Program-made: the position numbers and the translations under genes
Notes under the pieces: generated by a model
Seen by the model: only the letters and a program-made list of their open reading frames with translations
Told to the model about the DNA's origin: nothing
Databases searched by the model: none
From: PALSA-607 sp036501485
GTDB lineage: Bacteria > Actinomycetota > Actinomycetes > Acidothermales > Acidothermaceae
Assembly: GCA_036501485.1 (NCBI GenBank)
Contig: DASYAG010000111.1
Span: 11,204 to 75,203, forward strand
Length of the DNA stretch: 64,000 bases
Direction: 5' to 3'
In this document: one piece after another, positions 51,912 to 59,801 of the stretch
How positions within the stretch are numbered: position 1 is the first letter of the stretch
How the letters are laid out: every line of letters starts with the position of its first letter

Positions 51912-52796
51912 TCAACCAGCGCGAACAGCAGGAAATCGTTCCGCTAGTTCGGCACGCGCAGCCTCATCGAGCTGCACACCGGCCGCACCGATGTTCTCGG
52001 CGAGATGTTCACGGGTCCGCGTCCCCGGAATCAGCAAGATGTTCGGCGCAACGTCCAACAACCACGCCAGAGCCAGCTGTGACGGCGTCGCTCCCAGCCG
52101 CCGAGCGAGTTCCGCGACGGCACGACTGCTAAGAATTCCGTTCCGCTCGCCGCGCGGCCAACCGAGTGGGAAGAAGGGCACGAACGCGATCCCCCGCGAC
52201 GTGCACTCGGAAAGCACATCGTGTGAACGTTGGTCGGCCAGGTTGAAGAGGTTCTGCACGCACACGACGTCCGTCTGCTCAACCGCCCGCAACAAGTGCT
52301 CGAGCGAGATGTTGCTCAGGCCGATGCCATCGATCAGACCTTCGTCGCGTGCGGCGACGAGTGCCTCGAGCTGAGAATCGAAGCGCGCGCCGGGCGGAGC
52401 CGAAGGATCGAGCAGACGAAGGTTCACCGCCGCCAATCGCTCCACACCCAGGGTCGCGAGGTTGTCCTCGATGCCTGCACGAAGCTGATCCGGGTCGTCA
52501 TACGGCAAGACGGCGGCGTCCGCACCGCGAAGAGCAGCCACCTTGCTCACGATCGCCAAGTCGCGAGGATACGGATACAGCGCTTCCCGGATCAGCTCGT
52601 TGACGACACCCGGCCCGTAGTACTGCGCAGTGTCGATGTGGTTGATCCCGCCGTCGACGGCCGCACGCAGCACCCGCAGCGCTTCGTCGCGATCACGTGG
52701 CGGCCCGAATACGTTGTCGCCGGCCAATTGCATCGCGCCGTAGCCGAGCCGGTGAACCTGCCACGGGCCGAGCGCGAACGTCCCTCCAAGTTCCAT
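51912..52796 (-). CDS. Aldo/keto reductase (YdbC-like)
   Basis: The 294-residue NADPH-dependent oxidoreductase has the AKR core HIDTAQYYGPGVVNELIREAL (catalytic Asp and Tyr), IVSKVAALRG (Lys) and the coenzyme-binding LLIPGTRTREHLAENIGAA. At the usual catalytic His position the strand reads LAAVNLRLLDPS, with Asn, as in the YdbC-like subgroup. ATG 52796 has AGGTGGGA upstream and is preferred to the GTG at 52805. It is the second gene of an SDR-AKR operon under the MarR-type operator and probably reduces reactive aldehydes or ketones. Confidence 0.9.
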   Translation of the reverse strand: MELGGTFALGPWQVHRLGYGAMQLAGDNVFGPPRDRDEALRVLRAAVDGGINHIDTAQYYGPGVVNELIREALYPYPRDLAIVSKVAALRGADAAVLPYDDPDQLRAGIEDNLATLGVERLAAVNLRLLDPSAPPGARFDSQLEALVAARDEGLIDGIGLSNISLEHLLRAVEQTDVVCVQNLFNLADQRSHDVLSECTSRGIAFVPFFPLGWPRGERNGILSSRAVAELARRLGATPSQLALAWLLDVAPNILLIPGTRTREHLAENIGAAGVQLDEAARAELAERFPAVRAG

Positions 52797-52833
52797 CCGT
52801 CCCACCTAACGAGCCATCAAAGACCAAGAGACG

Positions 52834-53514
52834 CTATCCACCGTACGTGGGTACCAGCGCCCCGCTAATGGAAGCAGCGGCGTCGCTGACGAGGAACGCG
52901 ATGACCTCGGCGATCACCGACGGTTCGACCGCACTAGCCATGACTTCAGGCGGCAGGAACGACCGGTTCTTTTCCGTGGCGATCAGTTGCGGAACGACGG
53001 CATTGACCCGGATCCCGTGCGGGCGAAGCTCGACGTCGAGCGTCCGTACCAGGTGCACGAGGGCGGCCTTGCTCACGCCGTAGGCAGCAGCGCCGGCCGT
53101 TGGTTCGACACCGGGTCGAGCGGCAACGTGAACGATCACACCGGAGCCCGCCGACCGCATGTACGGCGCAACCGCCTGAGTCAGCCACAGCGCAGCACCG
53201 AGATTCACGTCCATCATTCGCTGCAGCGTCTGCGGCGTGACGCTGAGCGCGTCACCAATCTCGTAGGCGCCGATCGTATTAACAAGGACGTCGGGTGCGC
53301 CGATCGAAGCGACAACGCGCTCGACGAGCGGGCCGGGGACAGTGGGGTCGGTCGCGTCGGCGACCTCGCGGTGGATGCCGTCGGGGAGTTCCTTCAACCC
53401 GGCCTCGGTGCGGTCGACAGCGACGACGGTGAACCCCGCTTTATGCAGCTCAAAAGCGGTCGCCTGACCGAGCCCGCTACCGGCACCGACCACCAGAACG
53501 ATACGTGCTTCCAT
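52834..53514 (-). CDS. Short-chain dehydrogenase/reductase
   Basis: The 226-residue enzyme has the Rossmann loop VVGAGSGLGQATAFEL, the NTIGAYEIGD region and the active-site YGVSK with Tyr and Lys. The usual catalytic Ser segment reads VIVHVAARPGV. SDRs ending IRVNAVVPQLIATEKNR with FLVSDAAASISGALVPTYGG belong to a dihydropteridine-reductase-like subgroup where this variation is seen. It begins 20 bp downstream of operator 1 and is followed by the AKR gene after 37 bp. Confidence 0.9.
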   Translation of the reverse strand: MEARIVLVVGAGSGLGQATAFELHKAGFTVVAVDRTEAGLKELPDGIHREVADATDPTVPGPLVERVVASIGAPDVLVNTIGAYEIGDALSVTPQTLQRMMDVNLGAALWLTQAVAPYMRSAGSGVIVHVAARPGVEPTAGAAAYGVSKAALVHLVRTLDVELRPHGIRVNAVVPQLIATEKNRSFLPPEVMASAVEPSVIAEVIAFLVSDAAASISGALVPTYGG

Positions 53515-53534
53515 GATTACAACCTTCCATTATC

Positions 53535-53553
53535 TGCTTGCGCAAGCAAGTAG
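53535..53553. promoter_or_regulatory. MarR-type operator 1
   Basis: TGCTTGCGCAAGCAAGTAG. The core TGCTTGCGCAAGCA is a perfect 14-bp palindrome. The site lies 20 bp upstream of the SDR start and matches operators 2 and 3 at every position except the central two. It is the likely binding site of the adjacent MarR-family protein. Confidence 0.85.
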
Positions 53554-53640
53554 ATGCTACGATTAAAAGCCTTGTCAAGCAGTGCAAAAAGGTTCAGGCA
53601 CCAATGTTCAGTCACGACACGCAACCCGCGGCGCACTCGA

Positions 53641-53659
53641 TGCTTGCCCAAGCAAGTAG
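53641..53659. promoter_or_regulatory. MarR-type operator 2
   Basis: TGCTTGCCCAAGCAAGTAG lies 9 bp upstream of the MarR-family start codon, covering the translation initiation region. It is identical to operator 1 except at the centre. This position suggests autorepression. Confidence 0.85.
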
Positions 53660-53668
53660 CCTGGTCAG

Positions 53669-54127
53669 GTGGCCAAGGTGGTTCCGCTGACTAAGACAGA
53701 AGAGGAATTCTGGCGCGCGCTGATGCGCATCGTCTTGTCGCTGCCACGTCGCCTCGACAGCGACCTCGTGAAGACGGTCGGCATCACCGCGAACGAGTAC
53801 ACGACCCTGATGTGCTTGTCCGAGGCCCCGAGCCGGCAGCTCCGCATGGCCGACCTCGCGAACGCCGCAGCGCTGTCGGCAAGCCGCATGACCCGCCTGG
53901 TCGACGACCTCCAGTCTCGAGGGCTCGTGACGAAGCGCACGAGCGCCGACGACGGCCGAGGCAACGTTGCGAAACTCACCCCGGCCGGGCTCGCGAAGCT
54001 GAAGGCCGCGTGGCCCACTCACCTCGCCAGCGTCCAGCGCCTGTTCGGTGACATCGACCCGCACACCGTTGGTCCGGCCGCGCAGGTGCTGATGCAGATC
54101 GCCGTCCATCTCGAAGACACCCGCTGA
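53669..54127 (+). CDS. MarR-family transcriptional regulator
   Basis: The 152-residue winged-helix protein starts at GTG 53669. The DNA-binding part is LRMADLANAAALSASRMTRLVDDLQSRGLVTKRTSADDGRGNVAKLTPAGLAKL, with the conserved D-D-x-R-x of the wing. The N- and C-terminal helices should dimerise. It is divergent from the SDR-AKR operon and convergent with the isochorismatase-like gene. Three copies of one palindrome flank this cluster, so it is probably a local repressor released by a phenolic, quinone or oxidant ligand. Confidence 0.92.
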   Translation: MAKVVPLTKTEEEFWRALMRIVLSLPRRLDSDLVKTVGITANEYTTLMCLSEAPSRQLRMADLANAAALSASRMTRLVDDLQSRGLVTKRTSADDGRGNVAKLTPAGLAKLKAAWPTHLASVQRLFGDIDPHTVGPAAQVLMQIAVHLEDTR

Positions 54128-54140
54128 CTGCCGCGAACCC

Positions 54141-54755
54141 CTATAGGCCTTTCAGCAGCCGTGACGTGAGCACGATGTCCACGACCTCAGCAACGGTAGA
54201 AGTGCGGCCCCAGTCGCGCTGAAGTTCGCACGCGAGCGACACCCAACTGATCGGCTGCGCGCCCGCCTGCACGATGCGCTCGAGCCCGGCGCGGTGCGCC
54301 TCCAAAGACGTACCGGCAACCGCGTCGATGACGGGGAACACCTCGTACCCGGCTCGCAAAGCGTCGAGACTCGGAAACGCCAAGCAGACCTCGGTCCACA
54401 GCGCCGTCATGATCAACTTTCGTCGGCCGGTCGCCTCGACCGCGGCGCGAAACTCGACGTCTTCCCACGCGTTGATCTGCGTGCGGTCGAGCTCGACGTC
54501 GTCCGCGAGCACCGTCTTCAACTCAGGAAGCGTTGGCCCCTGGCCGTTAGCCACGTTCACTGTCGACAGCACGATTGGCAAGCCGTACGCCTTCGCAAGT
54601 CGGGCCACCGACACGATGTTGCGCAGCAGCAGTTCGTGATCCGTCGAATGGACTGCCGCTACTTGAGAGGGCTGATAGTCGATCACCACTAGTGCGGAGT
54701 TCTGCGGGGTCAGCAGTGCATCGCTTACAGGGTCGCGTATCGGCTCACTCGTCAC
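54141..54755 (-). CDS. Isochorismatase-family hydrolase (YcaC-like)
   Basis: The 204-residue cysteine hydrolase has the catalytic Asp in ALVVIDYQPSQVAAV, the nucleophile Cys in MTALWTEVCLAFPSLDALRAGY and IDAVAGTSLEAHRAGLERIVQAGAQPISW, all typical of YcaC-like proteins. The substrate of this group is not firmly known (amides or nitrile-derived compounds have been proposed). It is transcribed away from the MBL gene, with operator 3 between them. Confidence 0.9.
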   Translation of the reverse strand: MTSEPIRDPVSDALLTPQNSALVVIDYQPSQVAAVHSTDHELLLRNIVSVARLAKAYGLPIVLSTVNVANGQGPTLPELKTVLADDVELDRTQINAWEDVEFRAAVEATGRRKLIMTALWTEVCLAFPSLDALRAGYEVFPVIDAVAGTSLEAHRAGLERIVQAGAQPISWVSLACELQRDWGRTSTVAEVVDIVLTSRLLKGL

Positions 54756-54833
54756 GTGCGTCTCCTCGGTTCACGGCGCGGGTTCATGGCGCCGCAGCTG
54801 ACGGACTGGCGTATGGAAACCGTAGACACAAGT

Positions 54834-54852
54834 TGCTTGCCAAAGCAAGTAG
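54834..54852. promoter_or_regulatory. MarR-type operator 3
   Basis: TGCTTGCCAAAGCAAGTAG lies in the divergent intergenic region between the isochorismatase-like gene (start 54755) and the MBL-fold gene (start 54920). It matches operators 1 and 2 outside the central two bases, so both divergent genes should be in the same regulon. Confidence 0.85.
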
Positions 54853-54919
54853 CTAGGTAATAACTTCGAAACCGCAGCCACGGTCAGTAGGGGCCGTGCC
54901 CGGTTCTGAGGAGAGTCCC

Positions 54920-55882
54920 ATGACTGTTGACGGCGCTTCGATGCCCGCCTACGTACCCATCCCGCCGTCCTCACTTGGTCCTGCATTGAACGAGCAGGGC
55001 TATCACGTCGGGCGAGTGGAACGGAACCTGTTCTGGGTGACCGATGGCACCTACCAGTCCGCATTCCTCGCGACCGAAGAGGGCGTCGTCGTGTTCGACG
55101 CTCCCCCGACGATCGGTCACAACCTGCGCCGCGCGATCGATGAGATGGCGCACGCAGAGGGCACCACAAACAAGGTGACGCACCTGGTCTACTCACACCA
55201 CCACGCGGATCACGCTGGCGCGGCGAACTTGCTCGGCGACGACGTCGTCCGGATCGGTCACGAAGACACTCGTCGGCTGCTACTACGCGACAACGACCCG
55301 ACGCGGCCCGCACCCGACGTCACGTTCCAGGAGAACTACACGCTGAAGGTCGGCGGCGAGCGCGTCGAGCTGTCGTTCCAGGGTCCGAACCACTCGCCCG
55401 ACAACATCTTCATGCACTTCCCGGACCACGACGCGATGATGCTCGTCGACATCGTGAACTCCGGCTGGGTGCCGATCTTCAACCTGAACCTGAGCGAAGA
55501 CGTGCCCGGCTACATTGACGCGCCGGGGCAAGCGCTGGCATACCCGTGGAAGCACTACGTCGGGGGCCACCTCGGCCGGCTTGGCACCCGCGCCGACGTC
55601 GAACTTCACCAGCAGTACATCGCCGACATCGTCGAGAGCTCCAAGGACGCCCTGAGCAAGGTCGACCCGACCCCGTACTGGGTGAACTACGGGTCCAACG
55701 TGTGGGCGGCAGTGAAGGGCTACCTCGGTGAGGTGACCGAACTCGCCACCAAGCCGGTCGTTGCCAAGTACACCGGCGTTCTCGGCTCCGCAGACGTCGA
55801 AGAGTTCACCTACAGCACCACGTTCATGATCATGCAGTCGATGCGCCTCGACCTCGGCGCCGGTTCACAGGTCCATCCGTGA
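54920..55882 (+). CDS. MBL-fold metallohydrolase
   Basis: The 320-residue protein starts at ATG 54920 with GAGGAG 7 nt upstream. The metal motif is HLVYSHHHADHAGAANLLG. Further ligands are in SFQGPNHSPDNIFMHFPDH, MMLVDIVNSGWVPIF and the last His in WKHYVGGHLGRLG. No signal peptide is visible. It is a metallo-beta-lactamase-superfamily hydrolase of unknown substrate. The FMN-reductase pseudogene overlaps its stop by 4 nt, so the two were one operon downstream of operator 3. Confidence 0.9.
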   Translation: MTVDGASMPAYVPIPPSSLGPALNEQGYHVGRVERNLFWVTDGTYQSAFLATEEGVVVFDAPPTIGHNLRRAIDEMAHAEGTTNKVTHLVYSHHHADHAGAANLLGDDVVRIGHEDTRRLLLRDNDPTRPAPDVTFQENYTLKVGGERVELSFQGPNHSPDNIFMHFPDHDAMMLVDIVNSGWVPIFNLNLSEDVPGYIDAPGQALAYPWKHYVGGHLGRLGTRADVELHQQYIADIVESSKDALSKVDPTPYWVNYGSNVWAAVKGYLGEVTELATKPVVAKYTGVLGSADVEEFTYSTTFMIMQSMRLDLGAGSQVHP

Positions 55883-56449
55883 CTCGGATTGCCGTCATTC
55901 TCGGAAGCACTCGCCCAGGGCGACGGGGTGAACCCGTCGCCCAATGGGTGATGGAGCACGCCAAACAGCGAACCGACGCCGACTTCGAGCTCGTGGACCT
56001 CGCCGATTACCCGCTGCCACACCTCGACGAGCCACTCCCGCCGAGCATGGGCCAGTACCAAAACGCACACACAGGACTGGTCCGCCACGATTAGCAGATT
56101 CGACGGATACGTGTTCGTCACACCCGAGTACAACCACGGGACGTCGGGCGTGTTGAAGAATGCGATCGACTATCTGTACGCGGAGTGGAACAACAAAGCG
56201 ATGGGCGTCGTCTCGTACGGCGTCGTCGGCGGTGCAAGAGCGGCGGAACATCTCCGCCTCGTGGCGGGCGAGCTCCAAATGGCCGACGTCCGCACCAACG
56301 TCGCACTCTCGATCTTCACCGACTTCGAAAACTTCACCGACCTCAAACCCGCTGCGTATCAAGCCGGCGCCCTCGACACGCTCTTCAGTCAGGTCATTGC
56401 CTGGAGCGAGGCGTTGGCGCCACTGCGACAAGCCAACAAAGCGGCGTAG
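55879..56449 (+). pseudogene. NADPH-dependent FMN/quinone reductase, frameshifted
   Basis: The first frame (55879-56094) encodes the flavodoxin-like N terminus TRIAVILGSTRPGRRGEPVA through HLDEPLPPSMGQYQNAHTGL and then stops. The continuation is in another frame: from about 56078 it reads WSATISRFDGYVFVTPEYN, then HGTSGVLKNAIDYLYAEWNN, and runs to TAG at 56449. A net one-base insertion or two-base deletion near 56070-56078 explains both halves. The active-site parts are all present, so the lesion is recent or a sequencing error. It overlaps the MBL gene by 4 nt. Confidence 0.88.
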
Positions 56450-56490
56450 CCCGGTCGAGTGCGCCAAGGCAAGTCTCACCAAGGACCGAG

Positions 56491-57060
56491 CTAGAGCGTG
56501 GCCCCAGCGTGCTGGCGGAGCCGGAAAGCAGCGAAGAGGTTGCCGATGCCGTGAAGTAGCGCGGCGGCCGCGACCCACGCCACGAGCAGCGTTGCGCTAA
56601 GGCCCCACGAGCCGGCAGCCCAAAAACCGAGCAGTAGTTCGAGAAATCCGGTCAGTACAGACACCCACGACACCGACGCCGAGCCCGACAGCGAGAAGCC
56701 GATCGCGATGTCGCTGATACCGCGAAAGATCAGGTAGAAACTGACGACCGCGGCGAGGGCAACAAATGTGCCGCCTGGCTGAAAAAAGGCGGTAATGCCA
56801 GAGATGGCGAACACAACGGCGAGCAGGATGTGCAACCACCGCCAACCACCGGTCGACACACCGGCGATCACGGTTTCGGTGCCGGCGGCACCGAGGGCGA
56901 TGACGCCGAACAGCACGCTGATCGCGGCGACACTCGTGTAGTCAAATCGCAAGACAACGATCGCGACGATGACCCAGGCGATGCCGCTGATGAGCGGCAT
57001 CCACCACAAGCGGGCGGCGTCGCCGCGGATCGAGTTGAGCGCAATGCGGGGACTGGTCAT
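56491..57060 (-). CDS. HdeD-family membrane protein (DUF308)
   Basis: The 189-residue protein has six membrane helices in three hairpins, with the HdeD pattern MPLISGIAWVIVAIVVL, SVAAISVLFGVIALGAAG, ISGITAFFQPGGTFVALAAVVSFYLIFRG and GSWGLSATLLVAWVAAAALLHG. HdeD proteins are linked to acid or stress resistance in other bacteria; the role here is unknown. Its ATG overlaps the DUF1003 stop by 4 nt. The upstream extension to 57375 is rejected because it runs antiparallel through that gene. Confidence 0.88.
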   Translation of the reverse strand: MTSPRIALNSIRGDAARLWWMPLISGIAWVIVAIVVLRFDYTSVAAISVLFGVIALGAAGTETVIAGVSTGGWRWLHILLAVVFAISGITAFFQPGGTFVALAAVVSFYLIFRGISDIAIGFSLSGSASVSWVSVLTGFLELLLGFWAAGSWGLSATLLVAWVAAAALLHGIGNLFAAFRLRQHAGATL

Positions 57061-57539
57061 TGGTTGCTCCCTAAGTCGGTAGTTGGCGAATCGGCCGGAG
57101 TTCCCGGTGGGCCAGAGGCTGGCTGCCGTGCCTGCAGCGCTTCGACGATCAGCTTGGTGAGTTCGGTGTTTTCCTTCAAGTCCCGTTGGGCGAACGCGAA
57201 GTCGTGATCGGCCTTGTCTTCCTGGAACTGCGCTTGCCGGTTCTGCCCGATCATCACGAAGGTCGACAGAAAGATTGCTTCGAGCGACACGATCAGCGTG
57301 AGCGTCGGCCACGGACTCTTCTCGACGAACAGCATCCACACGGTGAAGCCCAACGCGTGCAGATAGACGAACCACATCGATCCGGCGAAGCGGGTGATGC
57401 CGTCAGCGATACGAAGTTGGACGTCGTTTGCTCGCTGTTCAGCGATGGCCCGCACCGCCGGATGATGCTGCGGTTCGGTCTGCGACTCGGTGGGCCGCGC
57501 CTCGGTGGAGTGCGTGTCGACCACCGGGTTGTCGACCAC
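57057..57539 (-). CDS. DUF1003 membrane protein
   Basis: The 160-residue protein has two membrane helices (FAGSMWFVYLHALGFTVWMLF and LTLIVSLEAIFLSTFVMIG) and the DUF1003 hallmark MIGQNRQAQFQEDKADHDFAFAQRDLKENTEL. The C terminus is a disordered Pro-rich tail. Function unknown. It lies between the coiled-coil protein and HdeD genes in a three-gene minus-strand unit. Confidence 0.9.
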   Translation of the reverse strand: MVDNPVVDTHSTEARPTESQTEPQHHPAVRAIAEQRANDVQLRIADGITRFAGSMWFVYLHALGFTVWMLFVEKSPWPTLTLIVSLEAIFLSTFVMIGQNRQAQFQEDKADHDFAFAQRDLKENTELTKLIVEALQARQPASGPPGTPADSPTTDLGSNQ

Positions 57540-57545
57540 CGGAGG

Positions 57546-57956
57546 CTATTCGCCGAGTGCGTCGGCGTCGGCTCGCGCGAGGGTCGCGTCGATGATGGCG
57601 TACTCGGCTTCGTCCAACGCGTACATCGCAAAGTCGATGGCATCGATCGCGTCGTACTCGGCCTCGTCGGCGCGGTGACCGGCCTTCTTCAGGTCGTGGT
57701 CCGCTCGCCGCTGGTCAGCCTTCGCGCGAACGCCCGCGAACCAGTCGTCAGCAGAACCACGCGATTCCTCCCACCAGCTCTTCGACGCCTCATGCGCCTC
57801 TGCCGCGCGGGACTTGCTCTTCTCCATGCTCGCGCGCAACGCCGCCTGCTGCGCCTCGAGTCGCTGCCGGTCGCGCACCTGCGCGGCAGACACAACATCC
57901 TCGACTTTTGCTGCGCGGTCAGACAATTCAGACAGTTGAGTGGACAGCTTTGCCAT
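57546..57956 (-). CDS. Coiled-coil protein of unknown function
   Basis: The 136-residue, charged, almost wholly helical protein has a heptad-like N terminus (LSTQLSELSDRAAKVEDVV, RDRQRLEAQQAALRASM) and an acidic C terminus (EAEYDAIDAIDFAMYALDEAEY). No membrane or catalytic motif is seen. It starts at ATG 57956, 6 bp upstream of the DUF1003 gene, and is probably its operon partner. Confidence 0.75.
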   Translation of the reverse strand: MAKLSTQLSELSDRAAKVEDVVSAAQVRDRQRLEAQQAALRASMEKSKSRAAEAHEASKSWWEESRGSADDWFAGVRAKADQRRADHDLKKAGHRADEAEYDAIDAIDFAMYALDEAEYAIIDATLARADADALGE

Positions 57957-58062
57957 GACTCCTCCTGCGATCTGACGGCGGACCGTGCGTCCGCCAACGA
58001 AGAGCCTCGTGCGAAGGTCGCCCCAGGTCGATGTCGACCATCACTCGATTTGGCCGCCCGCA

Positions 58063-59304
58063 ATGTTCGGCGCAACACATGACGCATGCCCCGCTGGCCT
58101 TTACGATTCCTTGGTGACCAGCGACTCGCTTATCGCAGCCTCGGTGACCGACGTGCTCACCCGCGTGATCGCCGACGTCGACTCCCTCGCCCGCGAGCTA
58201 GCCGCCCAGATCCGAAAGGACGTCGCCTACTACAACGATCCGAGCGTCGCTGCGGGCGACCTCGAGATCACCTGCAGGGGCCAGCTCGAGGCCGCCCTGA
58301 GCCAGCTCGATCTACCCGATGCGATGGACGGCGCGGCAGCCCGGATCAACGGCGCCAAACAGGCCGACGCCCGTGTTCCGCTGACGTCACTAATCGACGC
58401 CTACCGGGTCGGGTCGCATTTCATCTGGACGACGGTTGCAGCGGCCTGCGCGGCCGATGCGGTCGCGAGCAAACACGTCCTCGCCCTCGCCGACCGAATC
58501 TGGCTCGTACAAGATGCGTTCACCCAATCCATGGCCGCGGGCTATCGCGAAGTGGCCAACGCGCGCTTGTTGACGGAGGAGGCCGAGCGCGCCTCCATCG
58601 TCGACGCGTTGCTGCAAGGGCAAGCGCTGTCGCAGGAGACGCTGTGGGATCTCGCGACCGTGTTGCAGCTCCCTCAGCGCGGGCCATTCGTGGTGGTGAT
58701 CGCCGAGGTCGCCGATCTGGGCCGGCACGCGATGCCCGCGGTGGAAAGCCGGCTGCGAGTCAGCGACGTCCTGTCGGCGTGGCAACTGCGACCGGATACG
58801 CAGGTCGGCATCGTGCACGTCCCGTCGCCCGCAAAGCAACAGGCGTTGCTCGCGGTGTTGCGCCTCTACCCAGGCGCCCGCCTCGGGGTCAGTCCGTCGT
58901 ACCTGAAGCTCGACCAGACCGGCGAGGCGCTGCGGTTTGCTCGCATCGCGATGACGGCTGCACCGGCGGCAGGAGGTGTCATCGTATTCGACGACAACCC
59001 GCTGCTGGTCGCGGCTGTCGCCGAACCCGACGTCATGCGCCGCGTTGCCGACACCGTGCTCGGAGCGCTGTCGAACATGCGCGCCGACGACCGCCAGATC
59101 CTGCTCGACACCTTCGAGGCCTGGTTGCACTCCCACGGGTCGGCCGATCTGGCGGCGCAGCAGTTGTTCTGCCATCCGAACACCGTGCGCCAGCGGTTGC
59201 GGCGCCTGGAGGAACGAACCGGTCGCTCACTTGCCGACCCGCTCGACGTCACCAACCTGTGCCTGGCGCTGGAAGCCGACCGGCGGCTCGTCGATCCCAG
59301 CTGA
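58063..59304 (+). CDS. PucR/CdaR-family transcriptional regulator
   Basis: The 413-residue protein has a helical N-terminal sensory region (SVTDVLTRVIADVDSLARELAAQI, RVPLTSLIDAYRVGSHFIWTTVAAA), a degenerate GGDEF-like middle (VQVGIVHVPSPAKQQALLAVLRLYPG) and the PucR C-terminal HTH: LLDTFEAWLHSHGSADLAAQQLFCHPNTVRQRLRRLEERTGRSL. Such regulators control purine, sugar-acid or amino-acid catabolism. The start at ATG 58063 is a choice; the frame is open from 57985. The Ddn-like reductase and hydrolase genes follow 56 bp downstream and are plausible targets. Confidence 0.88.
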   Translation: MFGATHDACPAGLYDSLVTSDSLIAASVTDVLTRVIADVDSLARELAAQIRKDVAYYNDPSVAAGDLEITCRGQLEAALSQLDLPDAMDGAAARINGAKQADARVPLTSLIDAYRVGSHFIWTTVAAACAADAVASKHVLALADRIWLVQDAFTQSMAAGYREVANARLLTEEAERASIVDALLQGQALSQETLWDLATVLQLPQRGPFVVVIAEVADLGRHAMPAVESRLRVSDVLSAWQLRPDTQVGIVHVPSPAKQQALLAVLRLYPGARLGVSPSYLKLDQTGEALRFARIAMTAAPAAGGVIVFDDNPLLVAAVAEPDVMRRVADTVLGALSNMRADDRQILLDTFEAWLHSHGSADLAAQQLFCHPNTVRQRLRRLEERTGRSLADPLDVTNLCLALEADRRLVDPS

Positions 59305-59360
59305 GCCAGCTGTGCGGCCCGGCGGTAGCGCGGCTCCTAGCCGCAGTGTTGACTGAACAC

Positions 59361-59801
59361 ATGCCACTAGAAGGTAAGTACACGCCGAACCCCGAGAAGT
59401 GGGTGCGCGACCAGGTCGAACTGTACGAGAGCACCGATGGCGCGAAGGGCAACACGTTTCGCGACACCGGCCTGCCGATCGTCATTGTCACGAATCGCGG
59501 GGCAGTCAGCGGAAAGCTGCACAAGACCCCGGTGATGCGCGTCGAGCATGACGGCAGGTATGCGGTCGTGGCGTCGCGCGGCGGCGCGCCCGAGCACCCG
59601 CGGTGGTACTACAACATCCGCGCGAATCCGCTCGTCGAACTCCAGGACGGTGCCCAAAAACAAGACATGACCGCACGCGAGGTCGCGGGCGACGAGCGTG
59701 CACAGTGGTGGGAGTGGGCAGTCGCCGCCTACCCGCCGTACGCCGAGTATCAGCGCAAGACCGAGCGGGTCATTCCCGTCTTCGTGCTCGAGACGCAATG
59801 A
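59361..59801 (+). CDS. F420H2-dependent quinone/nitro reductase (Ddn-like)
   Basis: The 146-residue split-barrel protein matches the Ddn (Rv3547) family: NPEKWVRDQVELYESTDG, LPIVIVTNRGAVSGKLHKTPVMRVEHDGRYAVVASRGG, APEHPRWYYNIRANPLVELQDG and AAYPPYAEYQRKTERVIPVFVLE. These enzymes use deazaflavin F420 to reduce quinones or nitro compounds, so the organism should make F420. Its stop overlaps the next start (ATGA). Confidence 0.93.
   Translation: MPLEGKYTPNPEKWVRDQVELYESTDGAKGNTFRDTGLPIVIVTNRGAVSGKLHKTPVMRVEHDGRYAVVASRGGAPEHPRWYYNIRANPLVELQDGAQKQDMTAREVAGDERAQWWEWAVAAYPPYAEYQRKTERVIPVFVLETQ

Noticed and set aside
51491..52374. Long plus-strand frames of 140-230 codons over the repeat region and the AKR 3' end
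   Set aside because: They consist of Arg/Ala/His/Thr low-complexity sequence produced by CG/GT repeats and run antisense to the AKR gene.
52834..53514. SDR with Ala at the catalytic Ser segment as a dead enzyme
   Set aside because: The dihydropteridine-reductase-like SDR subgroup, recognisable from the C-terminal half, commonly varies here while keeping YxxxK, so this is not evidence of inactivity.
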